DNA of 64,000 bases from Amycolatopsis sp. DSM 110486 (GTDB taxonomy: Bacteria > Actinomycetota > Actinomycetes > Mycobacteriales > Pseudonocardiaceae), in assembly GCF_019468465.1 (NCBI RefSeq), contig NZ_CP080519.1:8549001-8613000 (forward strand), read 5' to 3'. The notes beneath the pieces are model-generated. The model saw only the letters and a list, made by a program, of their open reading frames with translations. It did not search any database and was not told the DNA's origin. The position numbers were made by a program, and so were the translations under genes. This document shows, one piece after another, positions 46,651 through 55,028 of the stretch (positions within the stretch are counted from its first letter, which is position 1; every line of letters starts with the position of its first letter).

Positions 46651-47721
46651 TCACGCCTGCGACTGGTGCGTCGGCCGCCGGCGCGCGAGTGCGCGCACTC
46701 GCGCGCGCAAGCCGGTGGCCGCCCCTGCCAGCGGTGGCGACGCCCCGGCCGCTTTGCCGCGCAACCCCTCGACCAGCTCCGCCAGCGTTTCCTCGGTGCT
46801 GTGCCGAGGCTGCCACCCCAGCACGAGCTCCGCACGGGTCGTGTCCACGAGTGCCGCCTGGTCGGCGAGTTCGAGCCATCCGGGGTGCAGCGGCTGCAGC
46901 CCGGCCGTCCAGGCGAGGCGGGCCGCGAACCGCGCCACCGGCTTGCCCACCGGCAGGCGCAGGCCGCCGACGAGCCGTGCGAGGGCATTGGCGTCCAGCA
47001 CGTCCGGCGCGGCGAGGTTGAACGGTCCGGTCGCGCGCTGCTCCAGGATCAGCCGCACGGCCGAGGCCACGTCGTCGGAGTGCACCGCCTGCACTCGCAG
47101 GCTGCTCCACAGCGGGATGGGCAGCAACCGCGCGCCCAGCAGCCCGGGTGGGATCACCGGGCCCAGCAGCCAGCGCGTGAACTCGGCCGCCGCCGGCCGC
47201 TGCAGCACAGCGCACGGTCGGATCCGTGCCAGCTCGACTTGCGGGTGCGCCGCGGCGAACGCGTCGAGCACCGTCTCCAGCTCCGCCTTGCCGCGGCTGT
47301 AGGCGCTGACCGGGATCCCGGTGCGCGGGAACTCTTCGGCCACCTTCTCGCCGTGCGGCCCTGGCCCGTACGCGGCCACCGACGACGCGCACACCATGTG
47401 CCCGACGCCCGCTTTCGCCGCGGCGTCGAGCACGTGTCGGGTTGCGTCCTCGTTGGTGCGCCACATCGCCGGCTCGCCCCACGCCGGCGATGTGGCCCAC
47501 GCGAGGTGCACGACCGCGTCCGCACCGTCGAACTCCCGCGCCAGTGCTTCCTCGGCCCTGGGTTCACCGAGGTCGAGCTGCAGCCAGGACACACCGGAAT
47601 ACGGCTCGGCGGCGAGGTCGGGGATGCGCCGCGCGACGCCGGTCACCTCCCACGAGGAGTCCAGCTCGCGCAACAGCGCCGTCCCGATGTTCCCACTCGC
47701 ACCGGTGATCACGATTCGCAC
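46651..47721 (-). CDS. NAD-dependent epimerase/dehydratase (extended SDR)
   Basis: The 356-residue protein starts with GTG 47721 (MRIVITGASGNIGTALLREL). It has the Rossmann GASGNIG motif, DLGEPRAEEALAREF, VVHLAWATSP and an active-site SSVAAYGPG with YSRGK (Tyr-x3-Lys, about residue 141). The C-terminal part (about 230-340; FNLAAPDVLDANALARLVGG) closes the substrate pocket. A paralogue sits at 56247-57296. It lies between a broken SDR (50 bp upstream) and an FAD oxidoreductase (6 bp downstream). Confidence 0.9.
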   Translation of the reverse strand: MRIVITGASGNIGTALLRELDSSWEVTGVARRIPDLAAEPYSGVSWLQLDLGEPRAEEALAREFDGADAVVHLAWATSPAWGEPAMWRTNEDATRHVLDAAAKAGVGHMVCASSVAAYGPGPHGEKVAEEFPRTGIPVSAYSRGKAELETVLDAFAAAHPQVELARIRPCAVLQRPAAAEFTRWLLGPVIPPGLLGARLLPIPLWSSLRVQAVHSDDVASAVRLILEQRATGPFNLAAPDVLDANALARLVGGLRLPVGKPVARFAARLAWTAGLQPLHPGWLELADQAALVDTTRAELVLGWQPRHSTEETLAELVEGLRGKAAGASPPLAGAATGLRARVRALARRRPTHQSQA

Positions 47722-47771
47722 TTTGCAGAACTACCCTGGTACAGCGCACGGTAATCCGACCGGCCTCTTGG

Positions 47772-48622
47772 TCACTCCTCGGCCGAACCCGGTTTCATCA
47801 TCTTCCCCTGCTGCGCCGCCTTCGCCGCGTCCGGCAGCGTCTGCGACGCGGCGGCGGTCTCCTTGTCCTTGGCCCCGACCACGACCTTGTCCTCGCCCGC
47901 CATGAGCGCGCCGAGCCCGGCTTCCGCGACGTCGGCCGCGCTGTCCTTCTTGCCCGCGCCGATCTTCGTATCCTCCATGCCCGCGCATTCGAAGAACCCC
48001 GTGTCGGTAGCGCCGGGCAGCAGCGCCGTCACCGTCACGCCCTTGTCCTTCACCTCCGCGCGCAGGCCCTCGGAGAACGAGGTGAGGAACGCCTTGGACG
48101 CGGAGTAGACGACCTGGTACGGCGCCGGCGCGGTCCCCGCGATCGACGATGTAAACAGCACCCGTCCGCGACCGCGCTCGACCATGGCCGGTACCACGCG
48201 CTTGGCCAGGTGCGCCGCCGAGCGCACGTTCAGGTCCACGACGGTCAGCTGGTCGTCGAGGCGCGTGTCGCTGACGAACTCGCCGTTGATCCCGACGCCT
48301 TCGTTGACGGCAAGCGCCTCGACCGGGCGGCCGTGGCGGCGACGTGCTCGACGAGTTCTTCCACGCCTTCGCGGCGGGTGAGATCCGTCCGCACTTGCCC
48401 AAACGTCGCGCCGCAAGACCGGACCTGCTCGGCGGCCTCGGTCAGCTCATTGTCGTCAGCGGCGAGCATGACGTCGAAGTCGTGGTGGGCGAACTGCTTG
48501 GTCAATTCGAGCCCGATGCCGCTCGACGTGCCGGTCATGACGGCCAGTGGCTTCTCCGCGGTGGTCTTGGGTGGTCCCCTCGTGAGCCCGCCCTCCGGGG
48601 CCACCGCTGGTGCAGCGCTCAC
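47772..48622 (-). pseudogene. Short-chain dehydrogenase gene split by a one-base deletion
   Basis: The 5' part, from GTG 48622, reads EKPLAVMTGTSSGIGLELTK, with the SDR TGxxxGIG motif, through RREGVEELVEHVAAT. Near 48333 a missing G switches frames. The other frame continues GRPVEALAVNEGVGINGEFV, RGRVLFTSSIAGTAPAPYQV (YSASKAFL with Tyr-x3-Lys) and ends MMKPGSAEE at 47772. Only one lesion is seen, so this could equally be an intact gene with a sequencing error. Confidence 0.8.
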
Positions 48623-48774
48623 GGCCCTCGGCGCGCAACAGCCGCGCGATGAGGAGCGCGCGCAACCCGACTGGCTCGTGCCGATCTCGCCGCGGCTCGA
48701 CGTCACGTTGCGCGAGGCCTGTCTCCGGCGCGCGGTCCCGGTTCACCGCCGCGCAAACGGGTAGCCGAGTTCTC

Positions 48775-49911
48775 ATGGATGGGGCGGGGACGACGATCGG
48801 GGTCGAGGAGGAGTTCCTTCTCGTCAAGCCGCGCACGGGCCGGACGGCACCGTGCGCGGACCGCGTACTGGCGCGCTGTGGGCACCACGGCCGGTTGCCG
48901 GAAGGCGCGATCGTGCAACGGGAGCTGCGCCCGACGCAGCTGGAGCTGGCCACCGGCGTCTGCACGAGTGCCGACGAGCTGCGGGTCCAGATGACCAGCG
49001 GGCGCCGGTTGCTCGCCGCTGCCGCGGCCGCCGAGGACTGCGCGCTCGTCGCGTCCGGCACGCCCGTGTCTCTGCCGGGGCGTGGGGCGCAGCCGGAGCC
49101 GCAGGGCCGATACGCGGAGATCCACGAGGCCTACGGACCTCTCGCCGCCGACTACGAAGCCTGTGGCTGCCACGTGCACGTCGGCGTCGACGACCCGGAC
49201 ACTGCCGTCGCGGTGGTGAATCACCTCGGCCCCTGGCTGCCGGTGCTGCTGGCGCTGTCGGCCAACTCGCCGTTCGCCGACGGCCGCGACACCGGCTACC
49301 ACAGCTGGCGCATGGTGCTGCAGACCCGCTTCCCCGGTTCCGGCGTCGCACCGTACTTCCGCAGCCACGCTGAGTACCAGAGCACGGTCGACGCGCTCGT
49401 GGAGTGCGGCGCGCTCGTCGACCGCAACCAGAGTTTCTGGCTGGCCCGGCCGTCACCACGGCTGCCGACGGTGGAACTGCGTGTGGCCGACACCGCCGCG
49501 ACGGTCGACGGCGCGGTACTGCAAGCCGTGCTGTCCCGCGCCCTCGTGCGGACCGCGCTGGCCGACCTGGAGCGCGGGATCGAAGGCCCGCGCCTGTCGC
49601 CGCAGGTGTGTGCCGCCGCTGTCTGGGCCGCCGCGCGCCACGGCCTCACCGGGCTTCTGGTGGATCCCCGGCTCGAACGGCAGCGCCCGGGCGCTGAACT
49701 CGTCGAAGACCTGCTCACGCACGCGGCCGGCGCGCTCGAGGAAGCCGGCGACCTCGCCCTTGCCGGGTCGCTGGCCGGCCGGGTGCTCGTCGATGGCACG
49801 GGGTCGGCTGCGCAGCGCGCCGCGGCGGCCGGTGGGCTGCGCGCGGTGGTGCGGCTGCTCGAGGAACACACCGTGCCCGTAGCGGGGCATGAAGCGGCCG
49901 CCGCGGGGTAA
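48775..49911 (+). CDS. Carboxylate-amine ligase, GCS2/YbdK type
   Basis: The 378-residue protein starts at ATG 48775 (MDGAGTTIGVEEEFLLVKPR). The IGVEEEFLLV and CGCHVHVGVDDPDTAVAVVN motifs of the glutamate-cysteine ligase 2 family are clear (ATP/Mg-binding Glu residues and HVHV). So are YRS/GYHSWRMVLQTRFPGSGV and VELRVADTAATVDGAVLQAV. Some members make gamma-glutamylcysteine; many link unknown acids and amines. It is followed 10 bp later by a diiron-oxygenase-like gene, then by CDGSH and methyltransferase genes, so it may be the amide-forming step of a small pathway. Confidence 0.9.
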   Translation: MDGAGTTIGVEEEFLLVKPRTGRTAPCADRVLARCGHHGRLPEGAIVQRELRPTQLELATGVCTSADELRVQMTSGRRLLAAAAAAEDCALVASGTPVSLPGRGAQPEPQGRYAEIHEAYGPLAADYEACGCHVHVGVDDPDTAVAVVNHLGPWLPVLLALSANSPFADGRDTGYHSWRMVLQTRFPGSGVAPYFRSHAEYQSTVDALVECGALVDRNQSFWLARPSPRLPTVELRVADTAATVDGAVLQAVLSRALVRTALADLERGIEGPRLSPQVCAAAVWAAARHGLTGLLVDPRLERQRPGAELVEDLLTHAAGALEEAGDLALAGSLAGRVLVDGTGSAAQRAAAAGGLRAVVRLLEEHTVPVAGHEAAAAG

Positions 49912-49921
49912 CCCTCCGGTC

Positions 49922-50917
49922 ATGAAGACTCTGCAGTCCACCGAGCTGCCCACGGCCCGTGGGCCGTTGTCGGCCGCCGTCGCCGAAACGCTGTCCGCTC
50001 CTCCACCAGGGCAGGCTGTGCCGCTCGACGCGATCGCAGACGCCGATCCATTCGGCGACGACCTGCAGCTGGCCCTGCACCTGTGTTACGAGCTGCATTA
50101 CCAAGGTCTGCCGGGCGTCGACGCCGGCTGGGAGTGGGACCCTGAGCTGCTGCGGTTGCGGGCTGCGCTGGAAGAGCGCTTCCTGAGCGCGTTGCGCGCC
50201 GCGGCGCCCGGTGGCGACGACGTCGACGGCGAGTTCGCCGCGCTGCTGGTCGAGCCGATCGACGCGGCCGGCGTATCCCACTACCTGCGCGACGAGGGCG
50301 AGTGCTGGCAGGTGCGGGAGCTGTTCGCCCACCGCTCGATTTACCACCTCAAGGAAGCCGATCCGCACGCGTGGGTCATCCCGCGCCTGCGGGGCCGGGC
50401 CAAGGCGGCGCTCGTGGCCGTGGAGTTCGACGAGTTCGGCGGCGGCCGCCCGGAGTACGTCCACTCGCGGCTGTTCGCCGACCTGCTGCGCGGCGCCGGG
50501 CTCCCCGACGGCTACCTGGCCCTGCTGGACCACGTGCCTGCGCCGATGCTGGCGATCGTCAACGCGATGTCGCTGTTCGGGCTCCACCGCGCCCTGCGGG
50601 GCGCGCTCGTCGGCCACTTCGCCGCCGCGGAGATCACCACCGCGCCCTCGGCGCAGCGCATGGTGCAGGCGCTCACCCGGCTCGGCGCGGCCACGGAGTG
50701 CAAGTTCTTCTACACCGAGCACATCGAGGCCGACGCGGTGCACGAACAGGTGATGCGCCACGACGTGGTTGGCGACCTGCTCGATCAGGAACCGGCGCTC
50801 GCGGCGGACGTGGTGTTCGGTGTGCAGGCCACGAACCACCTCGAGGACCGCCTCGGCGAGCACCTGCTGGGGTGCTGGCGCGCCGGGCGGTCATCATTGC
50901 GTCAGCCCTTGCCCTGA
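49922..50917 (+). CDS. Iron-containing redox enzyme, heme-oxygenase-like diiron oxidase (HDO) family
   Basis: The 331-residue protein starts at ATG 49922 (MKTLQSTELPTARGPLSAAV). The iron-ligand pattern of HDO proteins is visible in order: KEADPHAWVIPRL (Glu/His, about 150), VEFDEFGGGRPEYVHSRLF (Glu, then His, about 173-190) and FFYTEHIEADAVHEQVMRHD (His/Glu/His, about 263-275). HDO enzymes use a transient diiron centre for N-oxygenation, desaturation or C-C cleavage of small molecules. It follows the GCS2 ligase by 10 bp on the same strand and overlaps the convergent CDGSH gene at its 3' end. Confidence 0.85.
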   Translation: MKTLQSTELPTARGPLSAAVAETLSAPPPGQAVPLDAIADADPFGDDLQLALHLCYELHYQGLPGVDAGWEWDPELLRLRAALEERFLSALRAAAPGGDDVDGEFAALLVEPIDAAGVSHYLRDEGECWQVRELFAHRSIYHLKEADPHAWVIPRLRGRAKAALVAVEFDEFGGGRPEYVHSRLFADLLRGAGLPDGYLALLDHVPAPMLAIVNAMSLFGLHRALRGALVGHFAAAEITTAPSAQRMVQALTRLGAATECKFFYTEHIEADAVHEQVMRHDVVGDLLDQEPALAADVVFGVQATNHLEDRLGEHLLGCWRAGRSSLRQPLP

Positions 50918-51117
50918 GTCCGGACCCGCTGACGGTGGCTGGTGTCGCACAGCGGGAAGCATTTGCTGCGCCGGCAGGTGCACACGGCCACGAGGAAACG
51001 GTCGGAGCGCACGACGTTGCCTTCGGGCGTCTGCAGCTCCACCGGTCCTTCGATCAGCAGCGGCCCACCCGGGACCATCCGCACCCGCCGGTGGTCCCGG
51101 CCCTCACCGGTCGGCAC
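50902..51117 (-). CDS. CDGSH iron-sulfur domain protein
   Basis: The 71-residue protein has the [2Fe-2S] signature C-T-C-R-R-S-x3-P-L-C-D-T-S-H (VAVCTCRRSKCFPLCDTSHR): three Cys and one His ligands. It is preceded by the usual GGPLLIEGPVELQTPEGNVV beta segment. GTG 51117 gives the family-typical N-terminus and overlaps the methyltransferase stop by 14 bp; ATG 51078 is the alternative. Such proteins transfer electrons or clusters. The 3' ends of this gene and the HDO gene overlap by 16 bp on opposite strands. Confidence 0.88.
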   Translation of the reverse strand: MPTGEGRDHRRVRMVPGGPLLIEGPVELQTPEGNVVRSDRFLVAVCTCRRSKCFPLCDTSHRQRVRTQGKG

Positions 51118-51847
51118 GGAGCACCACCAGTTCCTCTTCGCGCACATGCGGGGCCACGAAGCCGGACTCCTCGAGGAAGTCCGTCCGTCCGGAAAGGACC
51201 GGTCCGAACGGGACCACCGCCCGGGCGACGACCCGCGGCCGCAGGCCCGCGGTGGTAAGCAGCCGGGCCGAGCGGTCCACGCCGGCCATCACGGACTGCA
51301 CCAGCAACAGGAACCCTCCTGGCGCAACCAGTGCTGGGGCGCCCTCGCACAACGGGTCCAGCACCGCGCGTCCGTCGGCCCCGGCGTCGCATCGGCGGTC
51401 GGGCCGAGCCTGTTCCGCCGGCACTGGCACGTACGGCGGATTGGTCACGACGACGTCGTAAGGACCCCCGGTCGCGGCGGCGAGCAGGCCGCCGTGGCGC
51501 ACGCGCACCGGCAGCCCGCGCACGGCGGCGTTCACCCGTGCCGACGCCAGCGCCCGCCGCGAAAGATCCACGGCCAGCACGGATTCTGCCCCCGCCCGGG
51601 CAAGTTCGATAGCAAGCGCGCCCGTGCCGGTGCACAAGTCGAGCGCGCGGGCGGCGACGGGCACCCCGGCCCGGCGCACCGCGGACGCCAGCAGGCACGT
51701 GTCAGCTTGCGGACGGTAGACGCCAGGCAGGCGGAGCAGGCCGCGCGCGGGGAGCGCCGACCCCGCAGGGAACGCGGGCAGCACCTCCCGCAGTGCCGTA
51801 GCGCCGGCGGCGGTCTCGTCCGCTTCTTCCGCGGGTACGGTCGTCAT
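51104..51847 (-). CDS. HemK/PrmC-type (MTQ2-like) SAM-dependent methyltransferase
   Basis: The 247-residue protein is taken from ATG 51847 (MTTVPAEEADETAAGATALR), preceded by GAGGAGG. Class I SAM motifs: ALDLCTGTGALAIELARAGA (motif I, about 75), VLAVDLSRRALASARVNAAV (motif II) and the NPPY signature in DVVVTNPPYVPVP (about 140). NPPY marks amide- or amine-N methylation as in HemK/PrmC. The extra C-terminal portion fits HemK2/MTQ2-like proteins. It is upstream of, and overlaps, the CDGSH gene. Confidence 0.88.
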   Translation of the reverse strand: MTTVPAEEADETAAGATALREVLPAFPAGSALPARGLLRLPGVYRPQADTCLLASAVRRAGVPVAARALDLCTGTGALAIELARAGAESVLAVDLSRRALASARVNAAVRGLPVRVRHGGLLAAATGGPYDVVVTNPPYVPVPAEQARPDRRCDAGADGRAVLDPLCEGAPALVAPGGFLLLVQSVMAGVDRSARLLTTAGLRPRVVARAVVPFGPVLSGRTDFLEESGFVAPHVREEELVVLRADR

Positions 51848-52305
51848 CGGGGCCTCCTCGGCGTCAGGGTCACCGCCGATTACCCGCCGACCGACCGGAC
51901 AAACTTCGCGCTGTCGCGGCGAAACCAGGTTTCGACCTCCGCGCCGGCGCACCACTGGGACCTGGCGGCTCTGCCGTCGCCGCTCTCGCTATCGGTGAAC
52001 ACCGGACCGGCCTGTGATCGCACGGCTACCGGGATTGTGCCGCAGGATTCCCGGCCGTCGCACGGGAATCCCGTACGGTCCCAGCGCTACAGCCGCCGCG
52101 TGCACCGGCGCTCTACCCCCCGCCCAGACCAGCATCGTCCGAGAGTGCCCCAACCGCGCCTTCCACCTCAAAACGCGGAACAGCTGGGATAACTCCATCG
52201 GGGTGCTTCGACGTCGGCGCGCCCTGCGCCAACAGTTCCCAGTCGGGCTACACACCTGCGGCCTTTCGGTGCAAGTTGGCGAGTAGCAGCAGCCCACTAA
52301 TCCGA
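51848..52305. other. Intergenic region with an orphan C-terminus
   Basis: About 460 bp. A plus-strand frame ending near 52287 reads GCFDVGAPCANSSQSGYTPA and AFRCKLAS, protein-like but without an upstream gene. The rest shows nothing recognisable. The methyltransferase promoter must lie in the first part. Confidence 0.35.
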
Positions 52306-52743
52306 CTAACTCCCCGCCGGGTCGCCCTCGCGATCGTTGCGCTCCACGTCCGAGTCGGCGACGGCGGTGTACGCCAGCGCCGCGACCGTTTCCTCCAGGC
52401 CGCGCTGGATCTCCTCCCCGGAGCCCTCGCGGACGCTGCGCAGCGTGACCTCCACGCGGCTCGCGGCGGGGCCGGCGTCGGCGATGCTCAGCTCGCCCTG
52501 GTAGTCGTGCGGGCCCTGCGAACCCCAGGACAACGTGCGGTTGGCTTCGTCGACTTTGAGCCAGGCCTCACCCTCGATGTGCTCGCCGTGGATCTCCGCC
52601 TCGACGTGGACAGCCTCGCCGCCCTGGGGCTCGGCCTCCTGCATCTGCGTGAAGTAGTGCGGCAGGTTCCGCGGCTCCCGCAGATAGGCGAACAGTTCGT
52701 CCGCCGGCAGCTCGACCGAGGCACTGTGGTGGTAGTCGGCCAT
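52306..52743 (-). CDS. SRPBCC family protein
   Basis: The 145-residue protein starts at ATG 52743 (MADYHHSASVELPADELFAY), preceded by AGGAGG. The fold pattern is complete: ELPADELFAYLREPRNLPHY (helix after the first strand), KVDEANRTLSWGSQGPHDYQ, and the C-terminal helix EEIQRGLEETVAALAYTAVA. It is a typical stress- or membrane-associated SRPBCC of Actinobacteria with unknown ligand. It is the second intact SRPBCC gene in the window. Confidence 0.87.
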   Translation of the reverse strand: MADYHHSASVELPADELFAYLREPRNLPHYFTQMQEAEPQGGEAVHVEAEIHGEHIEGEAWLKVDEANRTLSWGSQGPHDYQGELSIADAGPAASRVEVTLRSVREGSGEEIQRGLEETVAALAYTAVADSDVERNDREGDPAGS

Positions 52744-53031
52744 GGGAATTACCTCCTGGATGTCGGATACGCGAGGTTCTCGCGGCCGACGCCCGATGAG
52801 GGGGCCGTGCCGAATCTTCGCCGATTCGGCGCCCGCGTGGTGGACGCCCAACCGAGTGTGCAAATCGCGCCAGATCCCGAAACGACGGAGTGACCACCGG
52901 CGGCCGCACCCGCGCTGTTGGCGTACGGTTCGTTGCCAGGATTGATCTCCGGCCCCGCGCGGACTGCGCGTGCAAGAAACACGCGAGGCCACGCTACTGT
53001 CCTCAATGGACGTCGAAGCCGGGAAGTGCGA
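52744..53031. other. Short intergenic region
   Basis: About 290 bp holding the upstream region of the SRPBCC gene. No further gene is seen. Confidence 0.4.
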
Positions 53032-53265
53032 TCAGGAACCCCGTTCCACCCGTATTCCCTTGTGGTGGGTGCGGTAGTCCTCGTGGCTGACGAGGGAGCC
53101 GAGCTCGTCGCGCACGCGGTGAGCGACGCGGCGGGCCTTCGCCATGTGCCGCCCCGTTTTGACGGCGATCGCGCGGTCCTTGAACGTGTTCGACGCGCGC
53201 TGATAACCGTCGATCTTGTTCTTCCACAAGCCGTTTTCGTGGAACGTCTCGACATCGCCGTACAT
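53032..53265 (-). CDS. DUF2188-like small protein
   Basis: From ATG 53265, 18 bases downstream of GAGGAGG, 77 residues read VETFHENGLWKNKIDGYQRA, SNTFKDRAIAVKTGRHMAKA, RRVAHRVRDELGSLVSHEDY. This matches the DUF2188 pattern (ExxxNG-W-xN...A...G...A). Unusually the same frame remains open upstream to at least GTG 53541. The upstream part (SAVVAALREHPHVDTETVIT, VRADLPTVPHQAFCDVLRAM) also looks like protein, so a longer fusion of about 169 residues is possible. Confidence 0.65.
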   Translation of the reverse strand: MYGDVETFHENGLWKNKIDGYQRASNTFKDRAIAVKTGRHMAKARRVAHRVRDELGSLVSHEDYRTHHKGIRVERGS

Positions 53266-53592
53266 GAGACGGGCCTCCTCCCGTTGTCCGGTCGGGCCCG
53301 GATACCCGCCTCCGGCCGCGTCACACGTGCCTGGGTGGAGATACTGCGTTCGCGCAGCGGAGAAGTACATCGCGCGCAGCACGTCGCAGAACGCCTGGTG
53401 CGGCACCGTCGGGAGATCGGCCCGCACCAACGTGATCACCGTCTCGGTGTCGACGTGCGGGTGCTCGCGCAACGCCGCGACCACAGCCGACAAGTACCGG
53501 AAGCCCAACCCTACCGCCGGCCGCCGACGAATTCCGGTCACGGCGCGCCTGATCGGCGTTTGTCGGACCCCTCGGGTATCGTCGCTTACGTA

Positions 53593-53606
53593 CGAACACA
53601 CGTTCG
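53593..53606. promoter_or_regulatory. Perfect LexA-type SOS box CGAAC-ACAC-GTTCG
   Basis: CGAAC-N4-GTTCG is the established LexA operator core of Actinobacteria and Firmicutes. It lies 13 bp upstream of the DUF3072 start, an ideal repression position. It is also ~52 bp upstream of the open minus-strand frame at 53541. Confidence 0.7.
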
Positions 53607-53619
53607 AAAGGGGGAAACC

Positions 53620-53820
53620 ATGACGGACCAGATCGACCCGAATCCGCAGAAGGACCCAAGCGACTGGACGACAGGCGACGAACCCATGACCGGCCCGCAG
53701 AAGTCCTATTTGCGGACGCTGGCGCAGGAAGCCGGCGTGGACGTGCCGGAGGAGCTCACCAAGGCCGAGGCATCGGAGCGGATCGACGAACTGCAGCGAA
53801 CCACGGGCCGCGGCACCTGA
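53620..53820 (+). CDS. DUF3072 domain protein, probably SOS-regulated
   Basis: The 66-residue protein starts at ATG 53620 after GGGG (AAAGGGGGAAACC). The DUF3072 core is complete: DWTTGDEPMTGPQKSYLRTL, AQEAGVDVPEELTKAEASER, IDELQRTTG. This SAP-like helical motif is common in small actinobacterial proteins; related sequence is fused to DNA-binding proteins, so a nucleic-acid role is possible. A perfect LexA box directly upstream suggests induction by DNA damage. Confidence 0.85.
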   Translation: MTDQIDPNPQKDPSDWTTGDEPMTGPQKSYLRTLAQEAGVDVPEELTKAEASERIDELQRTTGRGT

Positions 53821-53921
53821 GAACCGCCTGGCGGTCGGAATGCTCGACGACGCCGAGGACACCGGGCAGCGCGTGATCGGCGAGCAATGCGAACGCCGGC
53901 GACAGTGACCGATGACCGCAC

Positions 53922-54675
53922 TCATCTCGTGCAGTCCCTTCGCACACGGCGGCCGCTTCGTTCGCGTCCATCGCCTTCGTATCGCGTGGCGGGCAGGAAC
54001 GGCTCGCCTTCATCGGAGCCGCCGCCCGCGTCGCGCCGGCGGCCGCGTGCCGGCTCGGCATCGAGCTCGGCACCGAGCAGGTCAGCGATAGTGGAGATCC
54101 ACATCCACGCCAGCAACACGATGGCCCCGGCGAGCGACCCGTAAGTCTTGTCGTACGAACCGAAGTTGGCCACGCAGAGCGCGAAGCCCGCCGACGCCGC
54201 CGCGCACAGCGCAACGGCGACCAGGTCTCTCGGCGTGAGCCACCGGAAGTTCGGCTGCCGCACGTTGGGCCCAGCCCAGCAGAGCAGCGCACCCACAAGG
54301 CTCACGAGCACCGCGATCACCGGCCACTTCGCGATCTCCCACACCAGAACCCCGGTCCTTTCCAACCCGAGCAGATCACCCAACCGCCGCGCGACGGTCA
54401 CGGCGGCACCGCCCCGAGCGCGCAGACCACCAGACCGCGACAACGCGCGCCCAGCCCGGCGAGCCTCTGGGACTCGACGACCCAGGATCGACCCACTTGA
54501 ACCTGTCAGCCCGGCCCCGGCACGACCTGATTGCGTAGTACGTGAGGTCCGCGGCCCAGTCGGTGCAGTTGTCCCTCCCGAACTGCCGCGCCGTGCGCCT
54601 GAGCACCATCCACCAGGACCCGCGGACAGCTTCGTCGGTCCTTCCGGCTCTGGTCGCCGTCCGTTCACCGGAACC
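53922..54675 (-). pseudogene. YihY/BrkB-type membrane protein gene with internal deletion
   Basis: The N-terminus (about 54625-54530) reads SWWMVLRRTARQFGRDNCTD, WAADLTYYAI, the typical YihY start. The segment that should follow (about four spans) is missing. A different frame then reads GLTGSSGSILG and, from about 54380, LERTGVLVWEIAKWPVIAVL, SAGFALCVANFGSYDKTYGS and LLAWMWISTIADLLGAELDA, the family C-terminal half. A frameshift plus a deletion of roughly 300 bp make it non-functional. Confidence 0.8.
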
Positions 54676-54785
54676 ACCTCCTGCTCGGACGTTTACCGGT
54701 GCGAGCCGCGGGAACCACGGCCTCACGGGCGGCGCCAGACCGGCCCGTATTCCAGTCACCACGGTAAGTTCGAGAGGAACCGCTT

Positions 54786-55028
54786 ATGGCTACCGGAGAG
54801 ACCGGCTTCGACGACGTCACATACGACCTGGTGTCGGTGCAGTACCACTCGTTGAAAGCCGGACACGATTACGGCCAATACGTGCGCGACGCCGACAACG
54901 CCGAGCGTCAGGATATCGCCGACTTCTTTCGCCGCGTGATGGAAGAGGACTCCGCCCGGGCGAAGCAGTGCCACGAGTTCATCAAGGAACTCTCGGGAAG
55001 CTCCGAATCGGGTGCGGCGGTTACCTGA
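54786..55028 (+). CDS. Small conserved-looking helical protein
   Basis: The 80-residue protein starts at ATG 54786, seven bases after AGAGGA. The sequence MATGETGFDDVTYDLVSVQY and HSLKAGHDYGQYVRDADNAE, then EDSARAKQCHEFIKELSG, looks like a two- or three-helix ferritin-like hairpin. I recall similar small proteins of unknown function in Actinobacteria, but cannot name a family. It stands alone between broken genes. Confidence 0.7.
   Translation: MATGETGFDDVTYDLVSVQYHSLKAGHDYGQYVRDADNAERQDIADFFRRVMEEDSARAKQCHEFIKELSGSSESGAAVT

Noticed and set aside
45568..47754. A 728-codon plus-strand open frame
   Set aside because: It is antisense to the oxidoreductase and epimerase genes, which have full motifs and ribosome sites.
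48775..49911. Calling the GCS2-type ligase EgtA or GshA
   Set aside because: No ergothioneine or glutathione genes are adjacent, and the family includes many enzymes with unknown substrates.
53593..53606. Reading the CGAAC...GTTCG site as a transcription terminator hairpin
   Set aside because: The stem is only 5 bp, AT-containing and sits just before a start codon; an SOS box fits better.
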